From: Dipteronia dyeriana
Lineage: Eukaryota; Streptophyta; Magnoliopsida; Sapindales; Sapindaceae
DNA length: 64,000 bases
Direction of reading: 5' to 3'
Assembly: GCA_032871835.1 (NCBI GenBank)
Contig: CM065301.1
Coordinates: forward strand, 15,393,291 to 15,457,290
Shown here piece after piece: positions 23,702 through 35,780 of this stretch (position 1 is its first letter; every line of letters starts with the position of its first letter). The position numbers and the translations under genes were made by a program. A model generated the notes under the pieces. The model did not search any database and was not told the origin of the DNA. It saw nothing but the letters and a program-made list of their open reading frames with translations.

Positions 23702-24252
23702 TTGTTTGAACCCCGTTCACCGGTTACGCAACAGAACTAGGTCTTAATTTTTTTTTTATACAGATCATATCTGTATCTGGGACCAGTGAACTTTAGATCG
23801 CAATTATTTTTCGGAACTAATACATACAATATGTATATACATGAAATTGTAATCAACAAAATTCAGAAGAACATACCAACGTTTGGAGGCTCATTCACTT
23901 TACAATGTGCTCCTGTCTGAAATATTATGTGATCCTATCTGAACCACTCGACCTTCCTTGCTATCTCCCGGATCTGGTAACTGCGTGTGAGCGCGTCACG
24001 GTCTCAAAAACTTGAATGGAGGATGTAGAGAAAATTTGAAAAAACTCTTTCTTCTCAATTTGATGTATTGATTTCACACACATATAAATTGCATCTCATG
24101 TAAAACTATGCCTTTTTTTCTTTTGTATTTTTGCGTGTGAATCAGGTGCACACCAAACACACAAAATCAACTTTTGCCTTTGTTTTTTCTTTATTCATGT
24201 GTATCAGGTAAAAAAAAATCAACTTTTTTTTTAACACCAATCACGCCTACAC

Positions 24253-24288
<36 letters not shown>

Positions 24289-25746
24289 GTCTGTATCCTA
24301 TACAAACACTTATATATGTGCACATACCAATTTACATCCAATACAATCTCTTATGTTATAATTAATATATATATATTAATTATCCTTTTCAAATATATCT
24401 AATATATTAAAAGTGATAATAAGTATTTTAAATTTAAACTTAAATTCAAATACTTAGATAAATGATTTAGTAAAATAAAATAATCATATTATTTTATCTT
24501 CACCTAAATCCATATATCAACTAACACCCTCTAATTAATAGTTAATTAATAATTCATAATTATCAATATAATTAAATAATCTAATTATTTAATTAATTTA
24601 ACTATTAACATTCATTAATTAAATAATCTCATTATTCAATTAATTCCTAAATATATATACGTGTTACTTTTGTAACACAATTAATTGGACAATCTAATTA
24701 ATTAACCGTGACCCTTGTTACCTAAATCGATCGGGCTAGAAAGGGGACCTAATGGACCCACAGTATTTTGAGCTCCAATAATCATCGGAATCATTAATTA
24801 AACTCTTTAATTAATATTCTTTTATTATTAACTCCAGTGTTATGCCACTAAAAACCCGAAGCTGCACTCTCTCAACTGTAGACGCTTTTACACAGACCGA
24901 TACAACTCAGTGTCCATCGATATAGTTATTACACATGGTGTGATCCTCCACAGTAGTTCATAATTAGAGCTGGGTCATAACGTCCGTTATACCCCACTAA
25001 TTACATATATCCTTTAAGTACCGTTGATTCTGTAATGAACAATAAATCCTATTACCTTACGGAATTAGGAGAGCGCTCATATTGACCAAGCCCCGAATCA
25101 ACCCTTAAGGGAAATACCATCTACTTCTCACAAGAAGAAGTGGATTCCACTATTGTGTACAAACTTTCTCAGCCATAAGCCAAACCGCAATCCCAACATA
25201 CGGAGTATATTGATCAGAAAATGCATCTAACCTCACACATGGTATATCAAAAACCACGATTTAACCTGAAGGAGTTGATAAGACACTCAGGATTAAGATC
25301 ACCCATATATAGCCATCATTAGTTGATATATATGAATCTCATCAGTAAACGGATCTTGGTGAGAGATTCATATAGATCATGGCCCAGCCCTATATGATCA
25401 CATCATATAAGGTGCCTCCATTCTCATATCTCATATGAATGATTCATGATAGAATCACCGTACATTACGGAATGGACCGCAGCTATAGATTAACCACAAA
25501 TAAAGTACCTAGCTTTATTTGCTATCTATGGACTCTTTAGATTGCATGTCTCTTACTGTATCCATCTGTATATGACACTCATATACACAGTTCGAGATTA
25601 CATCCGGTAATCTTGGATGTTAAATATATGCACAAGTTATAAAATAAATAACAAAACAATAATGAATTGAACTTTTCTTTTTATTAATTCTTTTTATTTA
25701 ATTCATAAATCCATTTACAAATTACATGTTTAGGGCATAAACCCAA
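23702..25746 (-). repeat. 5' LTR of the copia element (~2.0 kb)
   Basis: Begins TGTTGGGTTTATGCCC on the minus strand (25746) and ends AACA (23702). Only the terminal ~136 bp have a partner in the window (20822-20957), so the full length is inferred from the TG...CA ends and the flanks. Contains an AT microsatellite at 24257-24285. Confidence 0.65.
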
Positions 25747-27540
25747 CATATAGTGGGGAAAATAAAATGAACATTTGATCTTTACGTGGAAACCCTCCAA
25801 ATGGGAAAAACCACGGGCTGATATGTGCGCCACACATCCGATCCTCAAATCCACTATTGAATGAAAGTTTACAACCTAGGTTGACCTCCCGTCATACCCG
25901 CCAGTTACTAACCCTTTCACTCTACCCAGCGGGCCTTAATAGTGATTCTTGATTGACTTGCTTGTGCACTAACCAATTAGTTAAAAGACTTAACATCAGT
26001 GAAGAGTCATAAACAACCTAAGTGAATATGATGAAATATTCAAACATACAAGTACTGCTATGCTACACTAAATGCTTATCTAAAAATTCAAAGATGTCAA
26101 TAAATGCAACTCCTAGATATCAATGTCTAAATACAAGTGCAAGAAGACCTAACTAGATATAGTTATAAGAGACTAATATATAGTTATCAAATAAAAGTCA
26201 ATCAACAAAAGGTGTCATGAACATGACAAGGAACAATCAATGAAATTAACAGATGCAATTAAATATACTTAAACAATATCTAAATGAAACGCATAAAGAT
26301 TTAGCTAAAAGGGTAAAATCGTCCTAATTGCTAGCTATCATAAAACAATATTCTCAACCAATAACCAACATCACAAGCATGTCATAAGAGCTTTTAAACA
26401 CGAGAGTATGCATTTAATTTGCAATAAAGCTAAACCTAGGCATACATGTCATAAGAATGAAAATAAGCAATCTAGAACATGTAAAAGTTAAGAAACATAT
26501 GAAGACCCATGCTTGGAAGATGAAGAATGATGCTAGATGTGCATGAATGGGAGTTAGGTTGAGTAAAAGAGTGTTCTTGGAGCTATCTCTCTCTAGGAGT
26601 CAATTTCTCTCTCTTGGGGATTCAATTTTAGAGCTCTAGGTCTGATTTGGGGAGAAAATGATGATATATAAGGTGTAAAAACGAACTGCACAAGAAAAGA
26701 CGTTTTTACCCAAATCAGGTTTTTCGCTACTAGTTTTGCCCCTTGAGGGGGCAAAGAGTTTGGGAGCGAAAAGGGCTGCCAAAATTTTCGATACTTGTTT
26801 CGTACCAGGAGGGGGCGAAAAGTTGAGCGAAATCTGCTCTCAGCACTCCACCTTGAAATTCAAACATATCAAAACGTGACCAAACGACTTCGAAACCTTT
26901 CGTATAATATACCGTTGGAAAGGTATTGAAGTATACTTTATACTACAATTAACAAAATATGATTTGGATGGCTTCAGAAAAATTTATGGTCAAATGAGTG
27001 ACCAAAGGTCAGAAACTGACAACAACAGAGATGCCCTATTTTTATGGTCACTTTGGAGATTTCAAAACCATCCAAACGGTCATAAAATATTACGAATTAA
27101 AGGTATGGGTGTTTAGTTTGTACAAAAATTTTCAAAACTCATTTTGAAGCAATTTATAAAATGTTATGGTAACAAGACCATAGAAAGGTCAGTTTTAAAA
27201 AATACTTAAATCATTGAAAACCATTCTTTCGAAACTAGAAACATTGCTCAAAATAACCAAACCAAATCTAACTCAATGCACACAACAAGTAATCATATGA
27301 TTAAAAGAAATGCATGATCATGGAAACATAAATGCAATCATAGATGCAATAAAAAAATACATGAAGTGCAAGTGTGATTGTGAAGGAATGCACACATGAG
27401 CAATGAGAAACAAGAAATAAATACATGTCAATACAAATGCATGTTAGTATGTGTGTGCAACTAAATCTCTTCAAAGAGTTAAACAAGTGATATACCTTTG
27501 AAGCTTGAACTTGATCACGAGCAAAGCCGACCTAAACTCC
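25747..27540 (-). repeat. LTR-like segment, right part of the split sequence
   Basis: Non-coding. Near its left end it has 'ctttacgtggaaacc' (25790) and 'ccacggg' (25811), a word pair also present in the Tat LTR. A TATA-like run on the minus strand lies near 26660. The paired 'gagggggcgaaaa' and 'gagggggcaaagag' words at about 26755 and 26812 form a small local repeat. Probably an old solo LTR or partial retroelement. The family is not determined. Confidence 0.4.
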
Positions 27541-28199
27541 CCTTATATAATTATCCCCAAATGTGGTTTGTCAATCGAAATAAGTCAATCAAAAACCGAG
27601 GAACTAACATTTTTAAATTAAGAATGTTTTTGGAGGTACCTTGTAAGATTTCAAATGGTTAAAAAAAATGTTCATTAATGAAGTTTTTTGTGTTTTTTTT
27701 TAATTTAAATTCTTAGGATGAAGTGTTTTAAGATAAAAAGGATAATTTTGTAAAAAGCTAGAGTGTTTTTAGATTTTTTTTTAAATTTAATTTCTTAAGA
27801 TTGAGTGAGTGTCTTCAGAAAAGCACCGTGAAAAGAAAAATAAAAGATTGTAAGGAAAAAATCTCATATAAAATCCAATAAATAAAAAAATAAACTTAGT
27901 GTATGTAAATTTTTTGGATTATACATGCAAAAGAAAAAAAAAATGTAAGACATCCATTCTCAATACATGTTTTTTTGTTTAAATATGTTCACTTTTGATT
28001 ATTTTTTTTTTGAACTATTGAATTTTATTGAAATATAGGAAAAGCAAAGTCCCTACAAAGAAAGCCGCAAGACACATAACAAACAACAAACATACCCCAA
28101 ATCCAAAAGACAAGAGACCATTTGACCAACCGTCGTTAAGTCGTCAAAACGATTTATCTATTCTAATTACCTCGCACATGCAACAAGTCAAAGGACTAG
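27541..28199. other. AT-rich spacer
   Basis: No gene or clear repeat. The words 'taaattcttaggatg' and 'aatttcttaagattgag' (27710, 27790) may be a diverged duplication of about 80 bp. Confidence 0.35.
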
Positions 28200-29790
28200 T
28201 GTAGCAAGCAAGGGGGACAAAAGGGTGGAATTTATCAACTAATATCTAGCTTTAGAGTTTATGAAATCAATGCAAATAGAATGCGGATGTGGTGAGAATG
28301 ACATGTGTGAAATGTAAGCATAATATGTGTGTTGTGAGGTGATGAGTGAAATGAACCTAAACTAAATGACTTAAAACCAAGGATAGAAATGTAACCAGGT
28401 GTTTGCATTTCTATATTAATCTACTCCTAAAGGAAGTCACCCTAAGTTACAAAAATAATGGTGGCTTGAAAAGATGCAATAATTTGATCACACAAGGGAA
28501 AATAGTTTACCAAACACAAAATGCAACTCATGTAGATTGTAGAGCATGTGAATACCAATCAATTCAAGTAAAGGATTCATTCTCTTGATTAAGGGATTAC
28601 CCCGAAATCAAATCATCACTCAACCAAGGTTATAGAATGAGCAATTGTGTCAAGATCTAGACCCATTAAGCACAAGAACAATGAACCAAAGCAATCCTAG
28701 CAAGATTATCATAAAACAAGCTTTCCCCATTCAATAGAGCTAATAGCCAAGCTCACATCTGGAATAGTCATCCAAAGGCAGAAACCTAACTCTTAATCAC
28801 TATAATCATTCCAAACATAGCATTTCAAGTCATCTACCAACATACATACACAAATGAGATATTTGATTACAACTACTCCAACATCATTAGGTTAATCTAC
28901 TCCTAATCTCATCATAAATACATATCAATAAATAACCATCCATACAATATTACAATAACAGATATAACCATAAACATATCATTGAATATAATACAACTCA
29001 AATCAACTCAAAGAACAATACATCCATAATATAGCACACGTGTTTATCTACAAATAATCATGTATAGGGTTACACATCAAATAAAGAAAATACAAAGAGA
29101 AAGAGTTAGAAAATAAACCCTTGAAGACCTCCTTCTCCTTCGAATCCTCTCCAAAGACAAGTGGAAGAAGTGTAAAGGTGATGGTGGTGAGCTTCCCATT
29201 GAAAAGGACCACCATGGGAGCTTTAAAGCTCTTCTCTCTCTTGATTTGGGTTGAAATCTAAGAAGTGTTTTCTTATAGCAAGAGTTGTGTTTTTTCACCA
29301 AGAGAGAAAAGGTAAAAAGGTATATTTATAGGCTGGCCAGGATTAGGGCAAGAATAGGATGTGAAATGATCGAAATGCCCCTGAAATTCTAATGATTTCA
29401 ACTATGACGGGGGCCCTGTAACTTCAGTCAGTGGGCATTTGCTAGCGAAACGAAGTAGTGGGAGTCTCTGCAGGTTCAGTCTGCGTGTTCTTGCTTACGG
29501 AACAAAGTAACAGAAGGTTCCGCTACTTTAGTCCGTGGGTTATTTGCTAGAAAGTCTGAACTAGCTGAGGTTTCTCCGTTACTTCTTTCCAGCTGACCAG
29601 AAGGCTTATTCTTGCACAAAATACTGGTATTTTGGTGTGGCTTCTTGTCGCCTACTTCACGGGTTCCTTCCTACAGTGACCAACTCGCGTAAAACTTTGG
29701 AATTGGAATACGGCTTTTGTCCACAGGTTCATTACCGTGGTGGTCTTTTTCTATTTATATTTACCCCATTTTGCCCTAGTTTCATCACTT
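28200..29790 (-). repeat. LTR-like segment, possibly a solo LTR
   Basis: No coding frame. On the minus strand a TATA-like 'cctataaatatacc' (about 29325) is followed downstream by a purine/pyrimidine-biased leader (29300-29100), the layout of a long plant LTR. The short open frame on the minus strand at 29077-29301 lies in that leader and shows no known domain. Ends are not defined because no partner copy is present. Confidence 0.3.
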
Positions 29791-29879
29791 TAGGTACAAA
29801 CAACTTCTTTGAGGATCATTTACTTACATATGGATAACACTCACATTATATATATATAAAAACATTCAAAAACAAGAAC

Positions 29880-31505
29880 AATGATAGAAAAAGAAATCTC
29901 TAAATGTGAACATTTGTAAAGCAATAAACCGCCAACCAAACATTTGAAACAATGCAAACAAGAGAACCACCACAAAACGATAAAAAAACAGTGCTTTGAG
30001 CAGACTCAAAAGAGAAACAAAAAACCTCTAGACAACAACAGAGAGCAACATGCCATAACCTCGAAGCTAATAAGAAGAAAAACTCAACCCAACCACAACC
30101 ATAATAAAACTCCCATAAAAGTTTATCTTTGCCCGAACCAAGCCCGACTTCAGAAGACCAGAAAACCACCACATCCCAGCCTAAGTCATCTTCCTTCTTT
30201 CAAATGTAATAATCTCCCCCATCTTCTTACCAATGTCACTGAAACCATTCACGATCCCCTTCTCATATAACCAAGGAATTTTATCCCACTTTATAGAAGA
30301 TATGGTCTTCATACAATGTCTTGTAGGAGCAAGACAAACTTTCTTCCCCCTTCTACTAGAAGCTTTAAACTAAGAGCTTACATGCTCACCAATCTTCACC
30401 CCTGATGCTCGGCCTCTTAAGTCAACAAAAATATCAATGGAAGGATCACCAACCTTTCAACTCATTAAATCAGATCCATTCCCATAGTTAAAGCTATCAT
30501 GACCACACAAAGGGCTAGTGCTACCCCTATTAACACTACATCCCAAGTTCTTTTTCGAAATAAGCTCTAACACAACACCCTAAACCTTTTTTTAAGCAAC
30601 CTCCTCCTATTAGAAATCTCAACCAATGGAAGGTACTTCAATATACCATTACCTAGGATGCCTCACATGCCTTTGTTAGAACCAAGACTACCTTTAGAAT
30701 TTCAAAAACCTAACCCATTTCTCATAGTCTTTATCTCTCGTACCACCCCATTCCTTCACCTCTTCTACACACTTTTGTTTTTCCCTCTTACCATTTGAAT
30801 TTTGATAAACTGACCCCTAGTAAATGCCTTCAACAACCTTTCCACAGCCTACATTGACCTCTTGTTCAACTTTTTGCTGTAAAAAGTTCCCTACATCCTT
30901 ACCTCTTGTGATACAGCTATCACTCACACCATCTAAGTTTTCTTCCTCATTTTTTCCTAATCTAGTTACATTTGACTTCCACCCTATCTGTTACTTCTTT
31001 TCTTTTGCCTTTCTTGTGAAAATTTTGTTCCACACAGTAGATTTTCCTCCAAGAATCAACCAAGATTAGAAAGGACATCTACTTTATTCAGTACCAAATC
31101 ACTATCACCTTCAGGTATTATCTTCAAGCTAGAAGATAAGTTCCTCTTTCTCTTTCCGACAAAAAAATCAAATCTAAATGAAAAAGTCTGTCCGTTAAAC
31201 CCAAAACTTGAGACAACCAAGAAAGCTCCGCTGGCCCTCGATCTTCCTCAAACTTCACCAAGTATGGAGTCTCTTTTAGAAACACTTTAACCTTGTTGCA
31301 AATCCGAGAATCATGAGGAATCATTATCAAAATTCGGCCTCTACCCAGCTTGAGTTTTCTTAAAGTGGCCTCATCCACCATGAGTGGTTCTCCAATCAAC
31401 CAACCTATCTTATTGAAAAACTTCTGATCTCAACAAATCAGGGGAACACCCAAGACATTAGTCCGCACGAGTCTTGCTTGAGGGATCATAACTTCTAACC
31501 ACTTA
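29880..31505 (-). pseudogene. LINE ORF1 remnant with DUF4283-like region
   Basis: On the minus strand, from about 31505, the reading is that of a plant LINE ORF1. A GVPLIC segment is followed by an in-frame TGA (31430-31432) in place of the Trp usual here. Then come FFNKIG, a GEPLMVDEATLRK motif and a RILIMIP strand, matching the second half of the DUF4283-type RNA-binding region. The open part ends at 31124. Further downstream, to about 29900, the strand still shows ORF1-like scraps in several frames (for example KWDKIPWLYEKG near 30280). No reverse transcriptase or endonuclease is present. At its upstream edge it is fused in frame to the viral ORF at 32542. Confidence 0.65.
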
Positions 31506-32542
31506 AGGTTGAATTGGACAAAGAAAAGGAATAGGTCCGGATAATACTCCCAAGTGTCTGGTTTGTCAACATTAGATTTCCAAAAAGAAAAGCTTTCTTT
31601 AACAGGGGGAGGAAGAAGGTCAATAATTGGACCGTACTTATCCCACCAATCAAGAAACCAGTTTGGAAGATCAATAAGAAAATTCTTGTCGAAGTATAGA
31701 AACCAGGATAAGGAATTTCCTGGGTTTTGTCCATGGAAAAACTTTACCCATGTATCCTTATAATCCCAATAGGAATAGGAGGATACATGAAAAATCCGAC
31801 TGAAATCCCTTGTGGAGTTTGGATTGCCTCCCCATTGTTCTAAGGTAATAAATTTACAAATCTTTATTTTTCTAAAAATGAGCTTTTCTTTGTCAACTTT
31901 GTCGAAGACATCTGAGATAAAGATTGAGTCAGTATCGACTAGTATGAACTCATAAAAAATGTGTCTTTTTGTCAAATCCTCTGGAATTCTTCCAAAGAGA
32001 GGATTGATGAAATCATCTGCTAGCCTCTTGGGCTCCCTGTAATATTGGTCTTGTACGAACTGTTCTTCCAATATAAAAAACCTATCAAAAAAGGGTTTAT
32101 TGATAAATGAGTAGGTAGGATGGTTAATTTTTGGTAAGGCTGAAGACTGGGCCTGAACTTGGGCTTTTTCTTGTCGGGCTTGAATTTTGTCTTGTTTATT
32201 TGAATGAGGGCTTATATTTGATGATACCACCTGTTTGTAAGGGATACTGTCAATGGATAAGGGGGAAAACATATTTGTCGAGTGGACTGGACTTTGATTT
32301 GGGCTTTTGCTGGATGAAGGCCTAGATGGTGGTAATGGAGGAAAGGTAATTGGTAATTGGTGAGGTGACCTGGGTTGGGATACCAAAGATATTGCGTATT
32401 TGTCTTTATGGCTTCCACTTGGGGAAGATTGATAAGTCGATGATATGTCTGACCTTTCAGGCATTTTGTCAAATAAGTCAAATAAGTCAGGCCTGGAGCC
32501 TCGGCCACCAGGGCTTCGGCCTCTGCCTCGATTACTGGTCAT
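31430..32542 (-). pseudogene. Second ORF of the florendovirus-like EVE, 3' end fused to LINE
   Basis: The ATG at 32542 overlaps the polyprotein stop (32534-32532) by a few bases in a different frame, a typical compact viral junction. The frame is open for 370 codons. The first ~140 residues are Ser/Pro/Gln-rich and disordered-looking, with an RG-rich start. The rest is rich in Trp, Phe and Tyr (WFLDWWDKYGP near 31640, LLPPPVKE near 31610), as in the uncharacterised florendovirus ORF2 family. The last ~25 codons (after KWL, about 31505) look like LINE ORF1 instead. The frame passes a TGA at 31430 and stays open to 31124 in the same frame. The viral carboxy end therefore appears replaced. Confidence 0.75.
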
Positions 32543-34212
32543 TTTTTCCTTGTAAAAATTCTCTGGTCAGAAAATCCGGGAGACTATTTTCTGAACCTTT
32601 TATGTAATCAATTTCAAAATCAAATGCAGATAATAATGTTTGCCATCTGGCAAAAATCTGTTTTGATGCAAGGTTCTTTACATATTTTTTCAAGATATAT
32701 TTGGCTGACTGCAGTCAACCCTGAGTAAAAATTTTTGATTGATTAAATCATCTTGTAATTTTTTAATGGTCAAAACAATGGCTAATATCTCCTTTTTTAC
32801 TGTCAAATACTTCTTTTGTGTATCATTCCATGATCCTGAGACATACCTAACTAATCTTTCTTGATTATTAATTTTTTGTTTCAAAATCCCTCCATAACCT
32901 AAATCTGATGCATCAGTTTCAACTGTTTTAGGAGCATCAGGGTGGCAAATGGACAAGCAAGGAAGCTTTTTGACATAACTTTTTACATGTAAAACGGCTT
33001 TAGTATGTTCATTAGTTCATAGGAGAGGATTTGTTTTAAGTCTTTGAAAAAGCGGTTTGCAGATAATACTAAGTTCTTTATAAAAATTGGAGATATAATT
33101 TAAACATTCTAAAAATCTCTGGAGTTGCTTTTTGTCTTTAATTTCATCTGGAAATTTATTTGCAAAATCTAAACTTCTTTGGATAGGAACAATGGTTCCT
33201 CTTTTGATGTTGTGTCCTAAAAATCTAAACTTCTTTGGATAGGAACAATGGTTCCTCTTTTGATGTTGTGTCCTAGAAATCTGATACTGGTCTGGAAAAG
33301 ACTGATCTTTTGTGCAGATAAGACTAGTCCATGATGTTTAACAGTTTTATAAAATATTTCTAAATGTTTCCAATGTTGGTCAATGTTATTAGAAAATATT
33401 AAGACATCATCAATGTAGACAATAGAAAATTCTGAAAAAGGGTTGAAGATATTATTCATGATGCACTAGAATTCACTGGGAGCATTTTTTAACCCGAATG
33501 GCATCACATTCCATTCATATTGTCCAAAAGGGACAGTGAAAGCAGTTTTATACTTATCAGTTTCAGCAATCTATATTTGCCAAAACCCTGAGTTCATGTC
33601 AAATTTTGAAAAGATGATAGCATTATAAAGTCTTTTTAATAAGTCTGATTTGTTAGGGATAGGATACCTGATCCAAAGCAAAGCATCATTTAAGGATTTG
33701 TAGTTTATCACTAATCTGGGGACTCCTCTTTCTATTTCAGCATTTTTCTGAACATAAAAAGCGGGGCAACTCCATGGAGACTTAGATTTCCTAATTAATT
33801 TCTTGTTAATTAAGTCTTGTATTTCTTTCTTGCAATACTCCATTAATTCAGAAGACATTTGTATGGGTCTGGCTTTAGTGGGTATCCCATTTTCATTGAA
33901 ATCTTTAGTATAAGGTAAAGAAACAACATATTTTTTCCTATCCCAAAAAGCATTAAGGATAGTAGCACATACTTCCTTTTCTAATTTCTTTTTATATTCT
34001 GCAATTTTCTCTTGGAGTTTTGGTTCCTTAATTTTTTCATCTTGTCTTTGAAAATTCAAATCATCTTTAACAAAAGCCAATTGGTTTTGTTTTCTGGTTA
34101 AGGTTGCAATATAATTGTCTAAGGGTTCTCTACTGAAATTGTCTTTTCTTATTGTATTAAGATCTTTAACAAGGACAGGGAACAAGAAAGGGAATAATAT
34201 TTCTTTTCCCAA
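32532..34212 (-). pseudogene. EVE reverse transcriptase and RNase H, broken
   Basis: The reverse transcriptase begins within 34212-33571, with KARPIQMS, an SPWSCPAFYV motif and KFDMNSGFWQI. The YIDD active site is near 33400. An FLGHNI motif lies near 33265. The RNase H part (32956-32690) holds ETDASDLGYGG, with a catalytic Asp, and KKEILAIV. The end of the domain, with the PDFLTREFL motif, is in another frame and stops at 32532. Breaks on the minus strand: TAG 33573-33571, TAG 33468-33466, a 56-bp tandem duplication at 33165-33276 that shifts the frame, TGA 33019-33017, and a frame change near 32700-32725. It would have copied pregenomic RNA into DNA. Confidence 0.93.
33165..33276. repeat. 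56-bp tandem duplication inside the viral RT
   Basis: The block starting 'aaatctaaacttctttgg' and ending 'gatgttgtgtccta' occurs twice in tandem, offset by 56 bp (33165 and 33221), with one difference near the end. Since 56 is not a multiple of three, it changes the reading frame between the YIDD part and the RNase H part. Confidence 0.92.
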
Positions 34213-34339
34213 ATATTCAGTTACTAAACCCTCAGCAATAACTTTAAAGGGTGATATTAAGCAGAGAAAGGGCAGGCCAAGGATAACATTTTGTGAAAGG
34301 GTTTTAACAACAATAAAATCATTGTTATAGCAAACTCCA

Positions 34340-34548
34340 TCTTTGCAAACCTTTGCATTAGTGAGTTTATAATTTATGTCTAATCTTATTTTATTAGCTC
34401 CGTATAATAATTCTGTAGTTGCTTCAAGATATTTGGTAGGGACTAAAGATTCTACAATGCAATTTAAGTCTGCTCCTGTGTCTATGAGTGCAGTGGCCCT
34501 TATGTTGTAGTTAGAGGCTATCCTTACGTCAATTTCAACATACCATTT
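34340..34548 (-). pseudogene. EVE aspartic protease region
   Basis: On the minus strand ALIDTGADLN is read near 34490-34460, the DTGA active site of pararetroviral aspartic proteases. It lies in the same frame as the coat protein upstream and the RT downstream. A TAA at 34551-34549 separates it from the coat protein side. It would process the polyprotein. Confidence 0.88.
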
Positions 34549-35780
34549 TTAAATTCTTACTTCTTGTATAGAATTTATTTGGCTTATACTTAAAAGGTCT
34601 TGTGATTCTAGATTTTCAGTTCCTTTGTCAGGTTCTTCGTCTGAGCTGTTAAAATCATTTCCTTGTAGATCTTTGTGAGTTACTTTGGTAAATTGTTTGT
34701 TAATAGCATCTGCTATTTGAAGTTCTTGTATCTGTAATTTTAAGGTTTTAATTTCTTCTTTTATGTTTACAATTTCCTTCTGTAAGTTAGGTATAGTAAC
34801 CTTTCTTTTGTTGTTAAATTTTCCTAATACATTTTGTTCGAAATCAGGTGTTTCAAAAGGGGCATTTTTGAAGGGTTTAATTTCATTTTGGGGGGTTTTA
34901 TCTTTACTGGTAGAAGGCTGGTCTGTAATCCTTTTTTGTAATTGTCTAATGTATTGTGCTTTTTGTATAGGGTCTTCTATACTGTCTATCATGCTAATCA
35001 TAAGGGAATAGTCATATTTATCAAGGACATTAATTTCTTTGCAAAAGCAAGGTTGTGTGTCAGGTTCAGTACTATATGATGAAGAGGATGATTCAGAATC
35101 AGATGATGATCCTTCTATAATTAGAACTTCATTGTCAGATAATGTGGAGCTATAAGAGCTGGGAGTTTTAGAGTCTGTGTAAAGAGCTTGGATGATTTTT
35201 TCTTTTGTTTGTTCATCAAGATCTAGGCTATTAATCTTTTTCTTCTGCTCAGGGCATTTGTTAGCATAATGGCCACTTTTGCCACAATTAAAACATTTAT
35301 TTTCCCTCTTTTTATATCTTTGGATTTTCTTTCTAAAGGTTTTTCTTCCAGAAATTGCTTTTGATTTCTTGTTTGGAGACCAAATAGTATCTCCCTCTTT
35401 ATTAGCCTTATAATCTCTGTTAATACGATAAGGATATTTTTTAGAAAGACTTTAATATTTCTTTTTCTTTTTATGAGAAGGTAGTCGGTCAAATCCAAAT
35501 TGTTCACACCAAGAACCGAGTTCTTTTCTAGTGGTTAATTTTTGTTTTTTAAGTTGGCTTTTAAGTCTGAGGTCATTACAAAGTTGCATAGCAACCACAT
35601 TAATAGATGCTATGATTTCTCCATAGGTCCATGTGTCTAAGTCTAACTGGGACCAATCAGACCATCCCATTTGTCTAACCATTTCGTCTCTAACTTTTGT
35701 TGAAAACAGTTTTGGTAGTCCAGATATAAATTTTTCCTTCCAATAAGCATTGGAATTATCTGGTCTTTGAAAAACTCTTG
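34549..35780 (-). pseudogene. EVE coat protein, zinc knuckle and acidic tail
   Basis: In the frame shared with protease and RT. A core with EMVRQMGWSDW and WCEQFGFD motifs (35690-35480) is followed by TAA 35454-35452. A basic stretch then precedes a CCHC zinc knuckle (CFNCGKSGHYANKC, about 35301-35260), as in caulimovirid coat proteins that bind RNA. An acidic Ser-rich region follows (about 35150-35080), then a Lys/Glu/Gln-rich coiled-coil-like region (about 34790-34700) leading to the protease. The upstream part of the coat protein lies in another frame (next entry). Confidence 0.85.

Larger units (their letters stand above)
20822..25746 (-). mobile_element. Ty1/copia element with internal deletion
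   Basis: On the minus strand the 5' LTR (25746-23702) begins TGTTGGGTTTATGCCC and ends in AACA. Then come PBS-like sequence, a long non-coding leader, gag, the first residues of the protease, and the last ~136 bp of the 3' LTR. Everything else in pol and most of the 3' LTR are missing. The near-match taaag/tatag at the outer edges suggests this is the original insertion with a later internal deletion. Confidence 0.8.

Noticed and set aside
29944..30270. 108-codon plus-strand frame
   Set aside because: Lys/Asn/Gln-rich antisense of the LINE ORF1 remnant. The minus strand has the recognisable reading.
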